Source: Rathayibacter caricis DSM 15933
GTDB taxonomy: Bacteria > Actinomycetota > Actinomycetes > Actinomycetales > Microbacteriaceae
Length of the DNA stretch: 64,000 nucleotides
NCBI RefSeq assembly: GCF_003044275.1
Contig: NZ_PZPL01000001.1
Location: forward strand, 2,232,001-2,296,000
Direction of reading: 5' to 3'
Below the pieces are notes generated by a model, which had not been told where the DNA came from, did not search any database, and saw only the letters and a program-made list of their open reading frames with translations. A program made the translations under genes and the position numbers. Positions 48,338 through 58,200 of this stretch are shown one piece after another. Positions within the stretch are counted from its first letter, which is position 1. Each line of letters begins with the position of its first letter.

Positions 48338-48847
48338 ATGTCCGAGGATCAGGCCGAGCTGCTGCGTGCACTGCACGACGAGCACTCCGCGGCGCTGTGG
48401 AGGTTCGTCCTCCGGCTCACCGGCGACCGCCAGATGGCGGAGGACGTGGTGCAGGAGGCGCTGCTGCGCGCGTGGAAGAACCCCGCGATCCTCGCTCAGG
48501 GCGAGGCAGCGGCGCGCTCGTGGCTCTACACCGTCGCCCGCAACCTCGTGATCGACGACCGTCGCAGCGCCCGCTACGCCCGCGAGATCGGCACCGACGA
48601 GGTGCCGGAGCGCCCGTCGGCCGACCGCACCGACCAGGTGCTCGACGCGTGGCTGCTCTCGGACGCGCTCAGCGGCATCAGCCTCGAGCACCGCGCGGTG
48701 ATCGTGCACGCGTACTACGGCGGCCGGTCCGTCGCCGAGATCGCCGACCTGCTCGGCATCGCGCCCGGCACCGTGAAGTCGCGGATGCACTACGGCATGC
48801 GGGCGCTCAAGCTCGCACTGCAGGAGAGAGGAGTGACCGAGCTGTGA
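48338..48847 (+). CDS. ECF-family RNA polymerase sigma factor
   Basis: 169 aa from ATG 48338. Region 2: RFVLRLTGDRQMAEDVVQEALLRAWKN and ARSWLYTVARNLVIDDRRSARY; region 4: LSGISLEHRAVIVHAYYGGRSVAEIADLLGIAPGTVKSRMHYGMRALK. The sequence belongs with the SigK/SigL-like group. It overlaps the anti-sigma gene by GTGA, so the two are made together. Its own promoter probably lies in 48243-48337. Confidence 0.95.
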   Translation: MSEDQAELLRALHDEHSAALWRFVLRLTGDRQMAEDVVQEALLRAWKNPAILAQGEAAARSWLYTVARNLVIDDRRSARYAREIGTDEVPERPSADRTDQVLDAWLLSDALSGISLEHRAVIVHAYYGGRSVAEIADLLGIAPGTVKSRMHYGMRALKLALQERGVTEL

Positions 48848-49581
48848 GCACCGACGCGCGTGACGACGCACCCGAGGGCGACGCCTTCCGGGACTGGGAC
48901 GCCGCCTACCTGCTCGGATCGCTGTCGAGCGCCGACCGCCGCGCCTACGAGCAGCACCTCCGAGCCTGCCCCGCGTGCCGGGAGGGCCTCGGCGAGTTCG
49001 TGCCGCTGCCCGGTCTCCTCGCGCACCTGCCGGCCGAGGAGGCGCTGCGCCTGCTCGAGACCCCTCGGGAGCAGCCCGCCGAGACCGCGCCGCCCGCGCT
49101 CCTGTCCCGGCTCGCCGCGGCCACCGACTCCGTCCGGCGCCGCACGCGCGTGCGGGTCGCGGGCCTCGTGCTCGCGGCCGCCGGAGTCTCGGCCGCCGCC
49201 GCGATCGCGCTGCCGATGGTCGTCGGCGAGACCGCCGCGACCGTCGACACCACGGGCTACACGGTCTCGCTCGCGAGCGAGCCGGGAGTGCCCGTGGAGG
49301 CGACCGTCGAGTTCGTCGCCGAGGACTGGGGCACGCGGATCGACATGGACTGCAGCTGGGGTGAGAGCGCCGAGGGGTCCTCGCCCGGTGCGCGGTCGGT
49401 CGGGTACGTGATGTACGTGACCGACACCTCGGGCGGCTCCGAGCCGATCGGATCGTGGACGAGCACGCCGGGCAGCTCGATGCACCCGACCCTCGCGACC
49501 GGCCTGCCGCTCGCCGACATCGCCTCGGTCGAGGTTCGCCTGCAGGAGTCCGGAGAGGTCGTCCTCACCGGCGCTCCCTGA
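48844..49581 (+). CDS. membrane anti-sigma factor with zinc-binding domain
   Basis: 245 aa from GTG 48844. The cytoplasmic ZAS domain has HLRACPACREGLGEF (HxxxCxxC), one membrane helix lies at about 103-123 (VAGLVLAAAGVSAAAAIALP), and the outer part is a beta-rich RskA-like domain of about 120 residues with a lone Cys. It would hold the adjacent sigma factor at the membrane until a signal triggers release, probably by proteolysis. Confidence 0.93.
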   Translation: MSTDARDDAPEGDAFRDWDAAYLLGSLSSADRRAYEQHLRACPACREGLGEFVPLPGLLAHLPAEEALRLLETPREQPAETAPPALLSRLAAATDSVRRRTRVRVAGLVLAAAGVSAAAAIALPMVVGETAATVDTTGYTVSLASEPGVPVEATVEFVAEDWGTRIDMDCSWGESAEGSSPGARSVGYVMYVTDTSGGSEPIGSWTSTPGSSMHPTLATGLPLADIASVEVRLQESGEVVLTGAP

Positions 49582-49648
49582 CCGCCCGGATCGACCACGC
49601 CGCCGGATTCCCAGGTGGAGCGCTCGGGCACTGAGTAGCTTCTCAGTC

Positions 49649-50344
49649 ATGACGATCGCGACCCTCGCCCTCGCCCCTGCCTCTACGGCCTCCACCTCCT
49701 CCGACAGCATCGACCAGCTCTCCGGGCTCGTCGGCGTCGCTGCGCGGGTGATCGCCGCGCTCGGCGAGGTGGGCGTCGGACTGCTGACGCTCATCGAGAC
49801 GGTGTTCCCGCCGATCCCGAGCGAGCTGGTGCTGCCGCTGGCGGGCTTCCTCGCCCAGCAGGGCCGGATGAACCTCGTGCTCGTCGTGATCACCGCGACC
49901 CTCGGCGCGTACCTGGGCGGGCTCGTCCTCTACTGGCTCGGCTACCGGATCGGCACCGAGCGCTCGATCCGCCTGCTCTCGAAGCTGCCGCTGGTCGACC
50001 GCGAGGACTTCGAGAAGGCGGTCGGCTGGTTCCGCCGTCACGGCACCTGGGCGGTGCTGTTCGGCCGGCTGATCCCGGGCGTGCGCAGCCTGATCTCGCT
50101 CCCGGCGGGTGCCGAGCGGATGAACCTCCTGCTGTTCTCGGCTCTCACGATCCTGGGCTCGGGCGTCTGGAACGGCCTGCTGATCGGCCTGGGTGCCGCA
50201 CTCGGCACGCAGTACGAGCTCGTCGACCAGTACGCGGGGGTGCTCGACGCGATCATCTACGGCGCGATCGGGGTCCTGGTGCTGCTGCTCGTCGTCCGCA
50301 GCATCCGCCGTCACCGCGCGGCGGGGTCGTCGCCGAAGCACTGA
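49649..50344 (+). CDS. DedA/SNARE-associated family membrane protein
   Basis: 231 aa from ATG 49649, 7 nt behind TAGCTT (leaderless). ETVFPPIPSELVLPLAGFLAQQG is the DedA E-x-x-x-P-x-P-x-E motif; GAYLGGLVLYWLGYRIG and FGRLIPGVRSLISLPAG (G-R-x-x-P-x-x-R) follow. DedA proteins are undecaprenyl- or phospholipid-flippase-related and needed for envelope homeostasis. Confidence 0.94.
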   Translation: MTIATLALAPASTASTSSDSIDQLSGLVGVAARVIAALGEVGVGLLTLIETVFPPIPSELVLPLAGFLAQQGRMNLVLVVITATLGAYLGGLVLYWLGYRIGTERSIRLLSKLPLVDREDFEKAVGWFRRHGTWAVLFGRLIPGVRSLISLPAGAERMNLLLFSALTILGSGVWNGLLIGLGAALGTQYELVDQYAGVLDAIIYGAIGVLVLLLVVRSIRRHRAAGSSPKH

Positions 50345-50412
50345 GGTCAGCGCACTGCTGCCGCAGCGGCCCGCGTCGGCGGATCGGGAATAGACCCCGC
50401 CTCCCTCCGTTG

Positions 50413-50429
50413 ATACCCCCAGGGGGTAT
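50413..50429. promoter_or_regulatory. CsoR-type copper operator
   Basis: ATACCCCC-A-GGGGGTAT is a perfect 17-bp palindrome of the C-tract/G-tract type bound by CsoR-family repressors. It lies 15 nt before ATG 50445 with the ribosome site GGAAGGAG between. Copper would relieve repression of the ATPase gene. Confidence 0.7.
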
Positions 50430-50444
50430 TGGAAGGAGAAGCGC

Positions 50445-52529
50445 ATGACGCACGAGACGGATGCAGCGGTCGAGCACGGGCACGACCGGGGAGACGACAC
50501 TCAGAGCCTCGCCGGGCACGGAGAGCAGGACCACTCCGGACATGAAGGGCACTCCGACCGCGGAGAGCAGGACCACGACGGCCACTCCGGCCACGGAGGC
50601 CACGGCCACTCCGGCCACGTCGCGATGTTCCGCCGCCTCTTCTGGTCCATGCTGCTCGTCGCCGTGCCCACGGTGCTGCTGAGCCCGATGTTCGCCGACC
50701 TCGTCGGCTACCGGCTCCCCTCCGCCTCCTGGATCGCGTGGGTCCCGCCCGTGCTCGGCACGGTGCTCTTCGTCCTCGGCGGCCGCCCGTTCCTCACGGG
50801 CGCGCTCGACGAGATCCGCTCCCGCACCCCCGGCATGATGCTGCTGATCGCCCTCGCGATCACCGTCGCCTTCGTGTCGTCGCTCGGCGCGAGCACCGGA
50901 CTGCTGCCGCACGGCCTCGACTTCTGGTGGGAGCTCGCGCTCCTGATCGTGATCATGCTGCTGGGCCACTGGATCGAGATGCGCTCGCTCGCGCAGGCCT
51001 CCAGCGCCCTCGACTCGCTCGCCGCTCTCCTGCCGGACGAGGCCGAGCGCGAGACGCCCGACGGCGTCGAGCGGATCCGGCCCGAGGGCCTCGCGGTCGG
51101 CGACGTCGTCCTCGTCCGGCCCGGAGCCCGCGTCCCGGCCGACGGCGAGATCCTCGAGGGGTCCGCCGAGATCGACGAGTCGGTGCTGACGGGGGAGTCG
51201 CGCACCGTGGCGCGCACGGTCGGCGACCGCCTCGTCGCGGGCAGCGTCGCGACCGACGCCCGGCTGCGGCTCCGCGTCGACGCGACCGGCGACGACACCG
51301 CGCTCGCCGGCATCCGCCGTTTGGTCGCGCAGGCGCAATCGTCCTCGTCGCGCGCGCAGAGGCTCGCCGACCGCTTCGCCGCGCTGCTCTTCTGGTTCGC
51401 GCTCGGCGCCGCCGTCGTCACCGCCGTGGTCTGGCTCGCACTCGGGATGCCCGACACGGCTCTCGTGCGCACCGTCAGCGTCCTCGTCATCGCGTGCCCG
51501 CACGCGCTGGGTCTCGCGATCCCGCTCGTCGTGTCGATCGCGACCGAGAAGGCCGCCCGCGCCGGCATCCTGGTGACCGATCGCGCCGCGCTCGAGGCGA
51601 TGCGCACCGTCGACACCGTGCTCTTCGACAAGACGGGCACCCTGACCCTGGGTCGTCCCGAGGTCGTCGAGGTGCTCGGCGCTCCGGAGTCGCTCGCCCT
51701 GGCCGCCGCCGTCGAGCGCGACAGCGAGCACCCGCTGGCCGCGGCGATCGTCCGCGCGGCGGGCGGGTCGGAGCGGCGCGCCGAGGGCTTCCTCACGCGA
51801 GGGGGCATCGGAGTGGAGGCCGTCGTCGACGGCGCCCGGATCGCCGTCGGCGGCCCCGCGCTCCTCGCCGAGCGGGGCCTCGCCCCGCTTCCCGAGAGCG
51901 CCGGAGCAGCGGAGCGCGGCGCGACCGTGCTGCACGTCCTGCACGAGGACGTGGTCCTCGGCGCCCTCGTGCTCGAGGACGCGGTACGCCCGGAGTCCGC
52001 GGAGGCGGTGGCGGCGCTGCGCCGCGAGGGCGTGCGCGTGGCTCTGGTCACCGGCGACGCGGAGCCCGTCGCCCGACGGGTCGCCGCCGAGCTCGGCATC
52101 GACGAGGTCGTCGCCGGCGTCCTGCCCGGCGGCAAGAGCGACGTCGTCGCGCGGCTGCGGGCCGAGGGTCGGTGCGTCGCGATGGTCGGGGACGGCGTGA
52201 ACGACGCCCCCGCGCTCGCCGGAGCCGACGTCGGCATCGCGATCGGCGCGGGGACGGACGTGGCGATCGCCTCGGCCGCTCTGGTCCTCGCCTCCGACGA
52301 CCCGCGGGGAGTGGTGCGGATCCTCACGCTCTCGCGTGCCTCCGCCGCGAAGATGCGGCAGAACCTCGCCTGGGGCGCGGGCTACAACCTGGCGGCCGTG
52401 CCGCTGGCGGCGGGAGTGCTCGCTCCGATCGGCTTCGTGCTGCCGATGGAGGTCGGCGCCCTGCTGATGAGCGCGAGCACCGTGATCGTCGCGCTCAACG
52501 CGCAGCTGCTGCGCCGTCTGCGCCTCTGA
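50445..52529 (+). CDS. copB: P1B-type copper-exporting ATPase, CopB-like
   Basis: 694 aa from ATG 50445 with GGAAGGAG upstream. The first 65 residues are a His/Gly/Asp-rich metal-binding tail (HSGHGGHGHSGH). IACPHALGLAIPLV is the transport site: CPH instead of CPC marks the P1B-3 (CopB) class. TGES, FDKTGTLTLGRP (phosphorylated Asp), HPLA and GDGVNDAPAL are intact. Eight membrane helices expected. It expels copper (Cu+ or Cu2+) at the plasma membrane, consistent with the CsoR-like site. Confidence 0.95.
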   Translation: MTHETDAAVEHGHDRGDDTQSLAGHGEQDHSGHEGHSDRGEQDHDGHSGHGGHGHSGHVAMFRRLFWSMLLVAVPTVLLSPMFADLVGYRLPSASWIAWVPPVLGTVLFVLGGRPFLTGALDEIRSRTPGMMLLIALAITVAFVSSLGASTGLLPHGLDFWWELALLIVIMLLGHWIEMRSLAQASSALDSLAALLPDEAERETPDGVERIRPEGLAVGDVVLVRPGARVPADGEILEGSAEIDESVLTGESRTVARTVGDRLVAGSVATDARLRLRVDATGDDTALAGIRRLVAQAQSSSSRAQRLADRFAALLFWFALGAAVVTAVVWLALGMPDTALVRTVSVLVIACPHALGLAIPLVVSIATEKAARAGILVTDRAALEAMRTVDTVLFDKTGTLTLGRPEVVEVLGAPESLALAAAVERDSEHPLAAAIVRAAGGSERRAEGFLTRGGIGVEAVVDGARIAVGGPALLAERGLAPLPESAGAAERGATVLHVLHEDVVLGALVLEDAVRPESAEAVAALRREGVRVALVTGDAEPVARRVAAELGIDEVVAGVLPGGKSDVVARLRAEGRCVAMVGDGVNDAPALAGADVGIAIGAGTDVAIASAALVLASDDPRGVVRILTLSRASAAKMRQNLAWGAGYNLAAVPLAAGVLAPIGFVLPMEVGALLMSASTVIVALNAQLLRRLRL

Positions 52530-52618
52530 CAGGCGGGCGGCGCGGGCGCAAGGCGGTGCGCGGCGCGGCGGACGTGCCCTAGCGTTCGAGGCGTCCACTC
52601 CCGATGCGAAGGAACGCC

Positions 52619-53179
52619 ATGTCCGAGAACGCCGCTCCCGCCCTGTCCCGCACCGCCGTCGAGCGGAGCTGGATCATCGGCGTCTCGCTGATCGCGATCG
52701 TGCTCGGAGTGATCGCCGTGCTCATCCCGGGGCCGACCCTGCTGACGGTCGCGATCGTCTTCGGCATCCACCTGATCGCAGCGGGCGTCTTCCGCCTCCT
52801 CCTCGCCTTCACCGCCTCCCGGCTCGAGGCGCGCGTGCGGTGGCTCGCGGGCCTGCTCGGCGCGCTCATCCTCGTGACCGGCATCCTGTGCCTCTCGAAC
52901 CCGTTCGAGTCCCTCACCGTGCTGGGCCTCGTGATCGGCCTCGGCTGGATCCTCGACGGCGTCTCGAGCATCACGAGCGGCCGCACCGTGTCCGGTCCGG
53001 CCTGGCTGCCGATCGCGGCGGGGATCGCCTCGGTGATCGCCGGAATCCTGACGATCATCATGCCGGTGCTCGCGCTGACGTCCTTCGTCACGGTCGTCGC
53101 GATCCTGCTCATCGTCGTCGGCGTCTCGGGGCTGCTGCTGCTCCCCGGTCGCACGAAGACGCCGGAGGAAGCGCGCTGA
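52619..53179 (+). CDS. HdeD/DUF308 family membrane protein
   Basis: 186 aa from ATG 52619 (GAAGGA site in front). Six helices in three similar pairs; IGVSLIAIVLGVIAVLIPGPTLLTVAIVFGIHLIAAGVFRLL and LGLVIGLGWILDGVSSI are characteristic of DUF308 repeats. HdeD homologs are acid-stress membrane proteins in enterics; role here unknown. Confidence 0.92.
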   Translation: MSENAAPALSRTAVERSWIIGVSLIAIVLGVIAVLIPGPTLLTVAIVFGIHLIAAGVFRLLLAFTASRLEARVRWLAGLLGALILVTGILCLSNPFESLTVLGLVIGLGWILDGVSSITSGRTVSGPAWLPIAAGIASVIAGILTIIMPVLALTSFVTVVAILLIVVGVSGLLLLPGRTKTPEEAR

Positions 53180-53320
53180 CGCTCCCGCCCGCCCTCGTCG
53201 ACCTGGGCGAGCGGATCTGCGTGATCGGCCCGTCCACCAGCGGGAAGTCGACCCTGGCCGCCGCGCGCTTCCGCCGCGAGAACGGGCTGCCGGAGCACAC
53301 GCCCACGACGCGGGCCGGCG
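53180..53320 (+). pseudogene. 5' fragment of a P-loop kinase gene
   Basis: Directly after the DUF308 stop the plus strand reads LPPALVDLGERICVIGPSTSGKSTLAAARFRRENGL, a Walker A (GPSTSGKST) typical of topology-modulation or AdK-like small kinases. About 40 codons later the match ends where the antisense membrane-protein gene begins. There is no full domain and no clear start codon. A truncated remnant. Confidence 0.45.
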
Positions 53321-53917
53321 TCAGAACAGGACGCCGTCGCTGACGAGCACCGTCGCCGGGATCGCGAAGGCGAACCACGAGACGGGAGCCAGCACCCAGT
53401 TGGCGAGGATCGCACCCCGACCCGGTGCGTGGGCGCGCACCGCCTCCACCTCGGCCAGCGCGACCCGGGGCGAGTAGAGCAGGCGGGCGTTCGCGGCGAT
53501 CGAGATCACCGCGCCGACGACCAGCGGACCGCCCAGCAGGAGGAACGCCCCCTCGGCGGTCGCGACCCAGAGCGCGGCCCAGACGAGCCAGAGCACGAGC
53601 AGCCAGACGGCGACGGCGAAGGTGATCCGCTGAGCGGGGCTCCGGCCGGTCGCGAAAAGGTCGTCGGCCTGCTCGTCGATCGGTCGGCGGAGCACGCGGA
53701 TCCGCAGGGCGGCGGAGACGAGGAGCGCCAGGACCGCGTAGGGCAGGCCGCCGACGACGAGGATCTGCACGGGGACGAACCCCAGCTGGGAGATCGCGAC
53801 CACACTCAGGGTCCCGGCGATCGCCATCGTGATCGGCACCACCAGCAGGGCCGAGAGGGGGAACGAGGGCGGCGCCTGCCGCAGCGGCCACTCGTCGGAG
53901 GATCGCGGCTCGGTCAT
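53321..53917 (-). CDS. hypothetical membrane protein, four or five TM
   Basis: 198 aa from ATG 53917. Helices at about 22-45, 50-70, 95-120 and 122-143, plus a C-terminal one; a charged loop RRPIDEQADDLFATGRSPAQR lies between helices two and three. No family recognised. Divergent from the VOC gene by about 50 bp. Confidence 0.75.
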   Translation of the reverse strand: MTEPRSSDEWPLRQAPPSFPLSALLVVPITMAIAGTLSVVAISQLGFVPVQILVVGGLPYAVLALLVSAALRIRVLRRPIDEQADDLFATGRSPAQRITFAVAVWLLVLWLVWAALWVATAEGAFLLLGGPLVVGAVISIAANARLLYSPRVALAEVEAVRAHAPGRGAILANWVLAPVSWFAFAIPATVLVSDGVLF

Positions 53918-53971
53918 CGCCTCACCCTACTGAGGAGGGGTGCCCGCCCGGTGCTGTGGCACCCTGTGCCG

Positions 53972-54400
53972 GTGAGCTCCGACGACCCCGACCTCGTGCC
54001 CGAGCTGCTGGTCGGGGATCTCGAGCGCAGCCTGGCCTTCTGGTGCGGCCCCTGCGGCTTCTCCGTCCGCTACTCCCGCCCCGAGGTGGGGTTCGCCTAC
54101 CTCGTCCGCGGCGGCTCCCACGTCATGCTCGACCGCATCGGCGCGGGGCGTGACTGGATCACGGGCGCGCTCGAGCGTCCGCTCGGTCGCGGCCTGAACC
54201 TGCAGATCCGCGTCGACGACGCCGACGCCGTGGCGGTGGCGCTCCGGGAGGCGGGCATCGCGCTCTTCCTCGAGCCCGAGACGCGCTGGTACCGGACGGG
54301 GGAGCGGGCTGCCGGCGTCCGCCAGCTGCTGGTCGTCGACCCCGACGGCTACCTCCTCCGCTTCCAGTCCCCGCTCGGATCGCGTCCGGCTCCGGCCTGA
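53972..54400 (+). CDS. VOC/bleomycin-resistance-like protein
   Basis: 142 aa from GTG 53972 (GTG 53966 equally possible). PELLVGDLERSLAFWCGPCGFSVRYSRPEVGFAYLVRGGSHVMLDR is the bleomycin-binding/VOC opening; GRGLNLQIRVDDADAVAVALREAGI and RQLLVVDPDGYLLRFQSPLG complete it. DPDGYLLRF carries the C-terminal ligand-site motif. Could sequester a toxin or be an enzyme. Confidence 0.9.
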   Translation: MSSDDPDLVPELLVGDLERSLAFWCGPCGFSVRYSRPEVGFAYLVRGGSHVMLDRIGAGRDWITGALERPLGRGLNLQIRVDDADAVAVALREAGIALFLEPETRWYRTGERAAGVRQLLVVDPDGYLLRFQSPLGSRPAPA

Positions 54401-54427
54401 CCGGCCCGCACGACCAGCCTCTCGGAT

Positions 54428-54457
54428 CGCGACATCATGCTCGAGGACGATGTCGCG
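54428..54457 (+). terminator. hairpin downstream of the VOC gene
   Basis: CGCGACATC and GATGTCGCG form a 9-bp perfect stem with a 12-nt loop, 28 nt past the VOC stop. No T-tract. Confidence 0.45.
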
Positions 54458-54485
54458 GTACCGCCGGGGCTGCTGTGATCGGTGG

Positions 54486-54806
54486 ATGCCCGACCCCACC
54501 CTCACCGGCCTCGTCGACACCCTCTCGACCGGGACTCCTCCGAGCGACACCCCACCGGCGCCCGGGCGCCGCGGCGTCGTCCGCCCAGCCGACCTCGTCG
54601 CCGCTCTGACCGGCGTGGCCCTGGGCTTCTTCTCCCTCTTCGTCCACGCCCTCGCCGAGTGGCAGTACCTCGGCGCGTCGGTCGAGAGCGTCAGCGCGCT
54701 CGGCTGGCTCACCCCGGCGATCGCGGGGGCGCTGTGCCTCGTCGTCGCGGCCGTACCGGTCGTCGTCCGCTCCGTCCGTCGACGCCGCACGCGGGCCTCG
54801 TCGTGA
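54486..54806 (+). CDS. hypothetical membrane protein
   Basis: 106 aa from ATG 54486. A Pro/Thr-rich N-terminal stretch of about 30 residues, then two membrane helices (LVAALTGVALGFFSLFVHAL and LTPAIAGALCLVVAAVPVVV) and a basic tail. The stop overlaps the next start as GTGA. Family unknown. Confidence 0.7.
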   Translation: MPDPTLTGLVDTLSTGTPPSDTPPAPGRRGVVRPADLVAALTGVALGFFSLFVHALAEWQYLGASVESVSALGWLTPAIAGALCLVVAAVPVVVRSVRRRRTRASS

Positions 54807-55186
54807 GCCGGCTGCCCGCCGGTCCCGCCGTGCGGCTCGCGGAGGAGCTCCTCGCCCGCGCAGGATGCGCCGACTCCGCCCGTCCCTGGGTCCTGCGCAC
54901 CCGCTCCGGCGGGCACCGGTCGATCGACTTCGCCGCGCTCGAGCGCCACGTGCACGCGCTGGATCTCTCTGAGGAGGCCGTCGCCCGCATCGCGCTGTCG
55001 CTGGCGACCGGGCTCCCGATCGACCTGCGCGCCGCCCTCGGCTACCTCACCCGTGATCACGCCGAGCTCGTGATGACGGTCGTCGCGTGCGTCGGCGGGC
55101 ACGATCGTTCGGGCAGTCGCGTGCGCGTCTCCGCTGATCGCCGGAGCGTCGAGACCGTCCCGCCGCTCGGCTCCTGGGCGCTCTGA
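54803..55186 (+). CDS. hypothetical protein
   Basis: 127 aa from GTG 54803, coupled to the preceding membrane protein. Soluble, alpha/beta: VRLAEELLARAGCADSARPWVLRTRSGGHRS, then helical AALERHVHALDLSEEAVARIALSLATG and ALGYLTRDHAELVMTVVACVGG. No motif recognised. Confidence 0.7.
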   Translation: MSRLPAGPAVRLAEELLARAGCADSARPWVLRTRSGGHRSIDFAALERHVHALDLSEEAVARIALSLATGLPIDLRAALGYLTRDHAELVMTVVACVGGHDRSGSRVRVSADRRSVETVPPLGSWAL

Positions 55187-55261
55187 GACGGCTCCCGTTC
55201 GATCCGCCGCCCCCGTCCGGGCGTCCTCCGCGTCGCTACAGGCTTTCGCATGTACCCGGTT

Positions 55262-55267
55262 TAGGGT
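55262..55267 (+). promoter_or_regulatory. -10 box of the helicase-like gene
   Basis: TAGGGT (TANNNT) ends 6 nt before GTG 55274, which predicts a leaderless transcript starting at the GTG. This supports the chosen start. Confidence 0.45.
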
Positions 55268-55273
55268 GTCCGT

Positions 55274-58200
55274 GTGCAACGTGTCGACGATTTCCCAGGA
55301 GCCGGACCGGTGGCGACCTCACCCGAATCCGGTGACCCGCGGGAGGCGTCCGCTCTCCAGCTCTCCTCCACCACCACGTCCCCCGGACAGGTGACCAGTG
55401 GTGAGGCGGGCTACCGCAGCGGCAACGTCGCGGATCCGGTGTGGCAGTCGTGGCGTGACGAGCTGGCGAAGGTGGGCGGCCCGTCGCCTCTCCTGCACTT
55501 CGTCGACTCGCCCCGGACGCGGATCGAGCTGTCGACCACCCATCCGGGCGGCCTCCCTCCCTTCATCTCCGGCAAGACGACCCTCCTCTCCTCGCTCATC
55601 CGCGACGAGCTCGCCCTGCGGACCGCGAAGAACGCGGCCGCGGCGATCACCGACAAGGGCATCGAGCTGCGCTCGGTCCGCGGCATCGAGGGCGTCCACC
55701 TCGCGATCGGGCTGGCGCAGTGGCGCGCGGGCGAGACCGAGTTCACCGCTCCCGTCCTGCTGCGTCCGCTCGCGATCCGGCGCTACGGCCGCGACTTCGA
55801 GCTCAAGCTCAAGGGTCAGCCGTTCTTCAACCCTCAGCTCGCGCGCGCCCTCAAGCAGCAGTTCGGGATCACCGTCGATCCCGAGCAGTTCGTCGAGCTC
55901 GCCGTGCAGAGCGGCGTCTTCAAGCCGCAGCCGGTCATCGACCAGCTCCGCGGACTGACCTCGCACCTGCCCTGGTTCGCCGTGCACCCCCGCCTCGTGG
56001 TCTCGAGCTTCGCCGATGTGGCGGGCGACATGCTCCGGGACGCCCGGATGCTCGAGCACCCGGTGCTGGACGCGGTGGCCGGCAACCCCGCCGCCAAGCG
56101 CTCGCTCCAGCAGTCGCAGAAGGTCGCCTCGATCATCCCGCAGGACGAGCGTCCGCCCGCGACCGACAACCTCCTGCTCGACGCCGATGCCGAGCAGGAG
56201 CAGGTCATCGCGAACATCGCGGCCGGCAACTCCCTCGTCGTCAAGACTCTGCCGGGCACCGGCGGCACCCAGACGATCGTCAACGCGATCGGCGCCCTCG
56301 CCGCGCAGCACAAGCGGGTGCTCGTGGTGGGCGCCCGCCGCTCGAGCCTCGACAGCATCCACCAGCGGCTCGTCTCGGCCGGACTCGGCGGCATCGCCGT
56401 GGGCCCGCGCACGCTGCGCCGCGACCTCATCCAGTCGATCGGCCGCAACGAGAAGGCCGCGCGCCCCTTCGTGAGCGAGATCGACGACGCCCTGCTGCGC
56501 CTGCGCAAGGTGCTCCTCGACTACCGCGGCGCGCTCTCGCGCCGCGACGACAGCTTCGGCGTCTCGGCGCTGCAGGCCCTCGAGGAGCTCGCGCGCCTGT
56601 CGCAGCTGCGCACTCCTCCGTCGACCACCGCGCGCCTCGAGCGCCGTGCCGTGACCGCTCTGGCGCACAGCCGCCCCGAGGCCACGCGCATGCTGATCGA
56701 GTCGGCCCGGCTGGGGGAGTTCCGCTACGGTCCGGGCGACTCGCCGTGGTACGGCGCGCACTTCGATTCGACCAGCGAGGCGGAGGCGGCGCACGAGCTC
56801 GCCAAGCGGCTTCACCTGCGCGATCTGCCTCGACTGCTCGACCGCGCCCAGGACGTCATCGGCCAGACCCGGATGCGCCCGTTCGAGTCGGTCGCCGAGC
56901 TCGGCATCTACCTGCGCCTGCTCCAGGACGTCCGCGAGACCCTCGACAAGTTCCAGCCGGCCGTCTTCGACCGGTCGATCCAGGACCTCATCGTGGCGAC
57001 CTCGCCGCGTCGGGACGCCGCCGAGATGTCCTCGACGAACCGACGACGCCTGAAGAAGCTCGCCCGCGAGTACATGCGGCCCGGCGCGCACGTCACCGAT
57101 CTCAACGCCTCGCTGCGCCGCGTGCAGCAGCAGCGCACCCTCTGGCAGCGCTACGCCGTCGCCGGCACGGTGCCCGAGGTGCCCGTCGGCGTCGCCGACG
57201 TGCAGGTCGCGTACCAGCAGGTCGCCGACGACCTGGGCCGACTCGACGAGCCGCTCGGCCGTCGCGGCACCAACGTCCAGCTCGCCTCGCTCCCGCTGGC
57301 CGAGCTCGCCTCGATGGTCTCCGGGCTCGCCGAGGACAGCGAGGTCCTGGCCAACCTGCAGGAGCGCACCACGCTGCTCTCGACGCTGCGCGAGTGGGGC
57401 CTGGATCCGCTGCTCGCCGACCTCTCGCGCCGCCACGTGCCCGCCGAGCTGGTCGCGATCGAGCTCGACCTCGCCTGGTGGCGCTCGGCCCTCGAGATCA
57501 TGCTGACCGACGAGCGCGCGCTGCTCGGCGGGAACACCTCCGTTCTCGACCGCCTCGAGGCCGACTTCAAGCTCGTCGACGAGGCGCACGCCGCCTCCAG
57601 CGCCGAGCTGCTGGCCTGGAAGCTGTCCGAGACCTGGAAGATCGGCCTCGTCGACTGGCCGCAGGAGCGCGACGCCCTGCGCGCGTTGCTGCGCACCGAG
57701 GCGGCGACGACTCCGCAGGAGCTGCAGAAGGCGGCTCCGCACCTGTCGCGCGTGCTCGCTCCGGCGTGGCTCGTGTCGCCCTACGAGGTGCACCGCATCG
57801 GCACCGAGACCACGTTCGACACGGTCTTCCTCGTCGACGCCGGTGCCACGACCCTCGCCGAGAACGTCGGAGCGATCCGCCGCGCGAAGCAGGTCGTCGC
57901 GTTCGGCGATCCGGTGACGCAGACGCCCACTCCGTTCGGCCTGCGCGTCGACGAGTCGGTCGAGTTCGGCAGCACCGCGACCCGCACCGACGTCGAGGCC
58001 CTGCACGCGCAGTCGGCGCTCGCGCGACTGGGCGAGCTGCTCAACACGGTCACGCTGACCCGGAGCTACCGGGCCGGCGGCGAGGACCTCGCCGAGCTGG
58101 TCAACCGCCGCTTCTACGGCGGCCGGATCGACTCCCTGCCCTGGGCAGGATCCTTCCTCGGCCACGACTCGCTCCGCTTCCACTACATCGCGAGCGGTCA

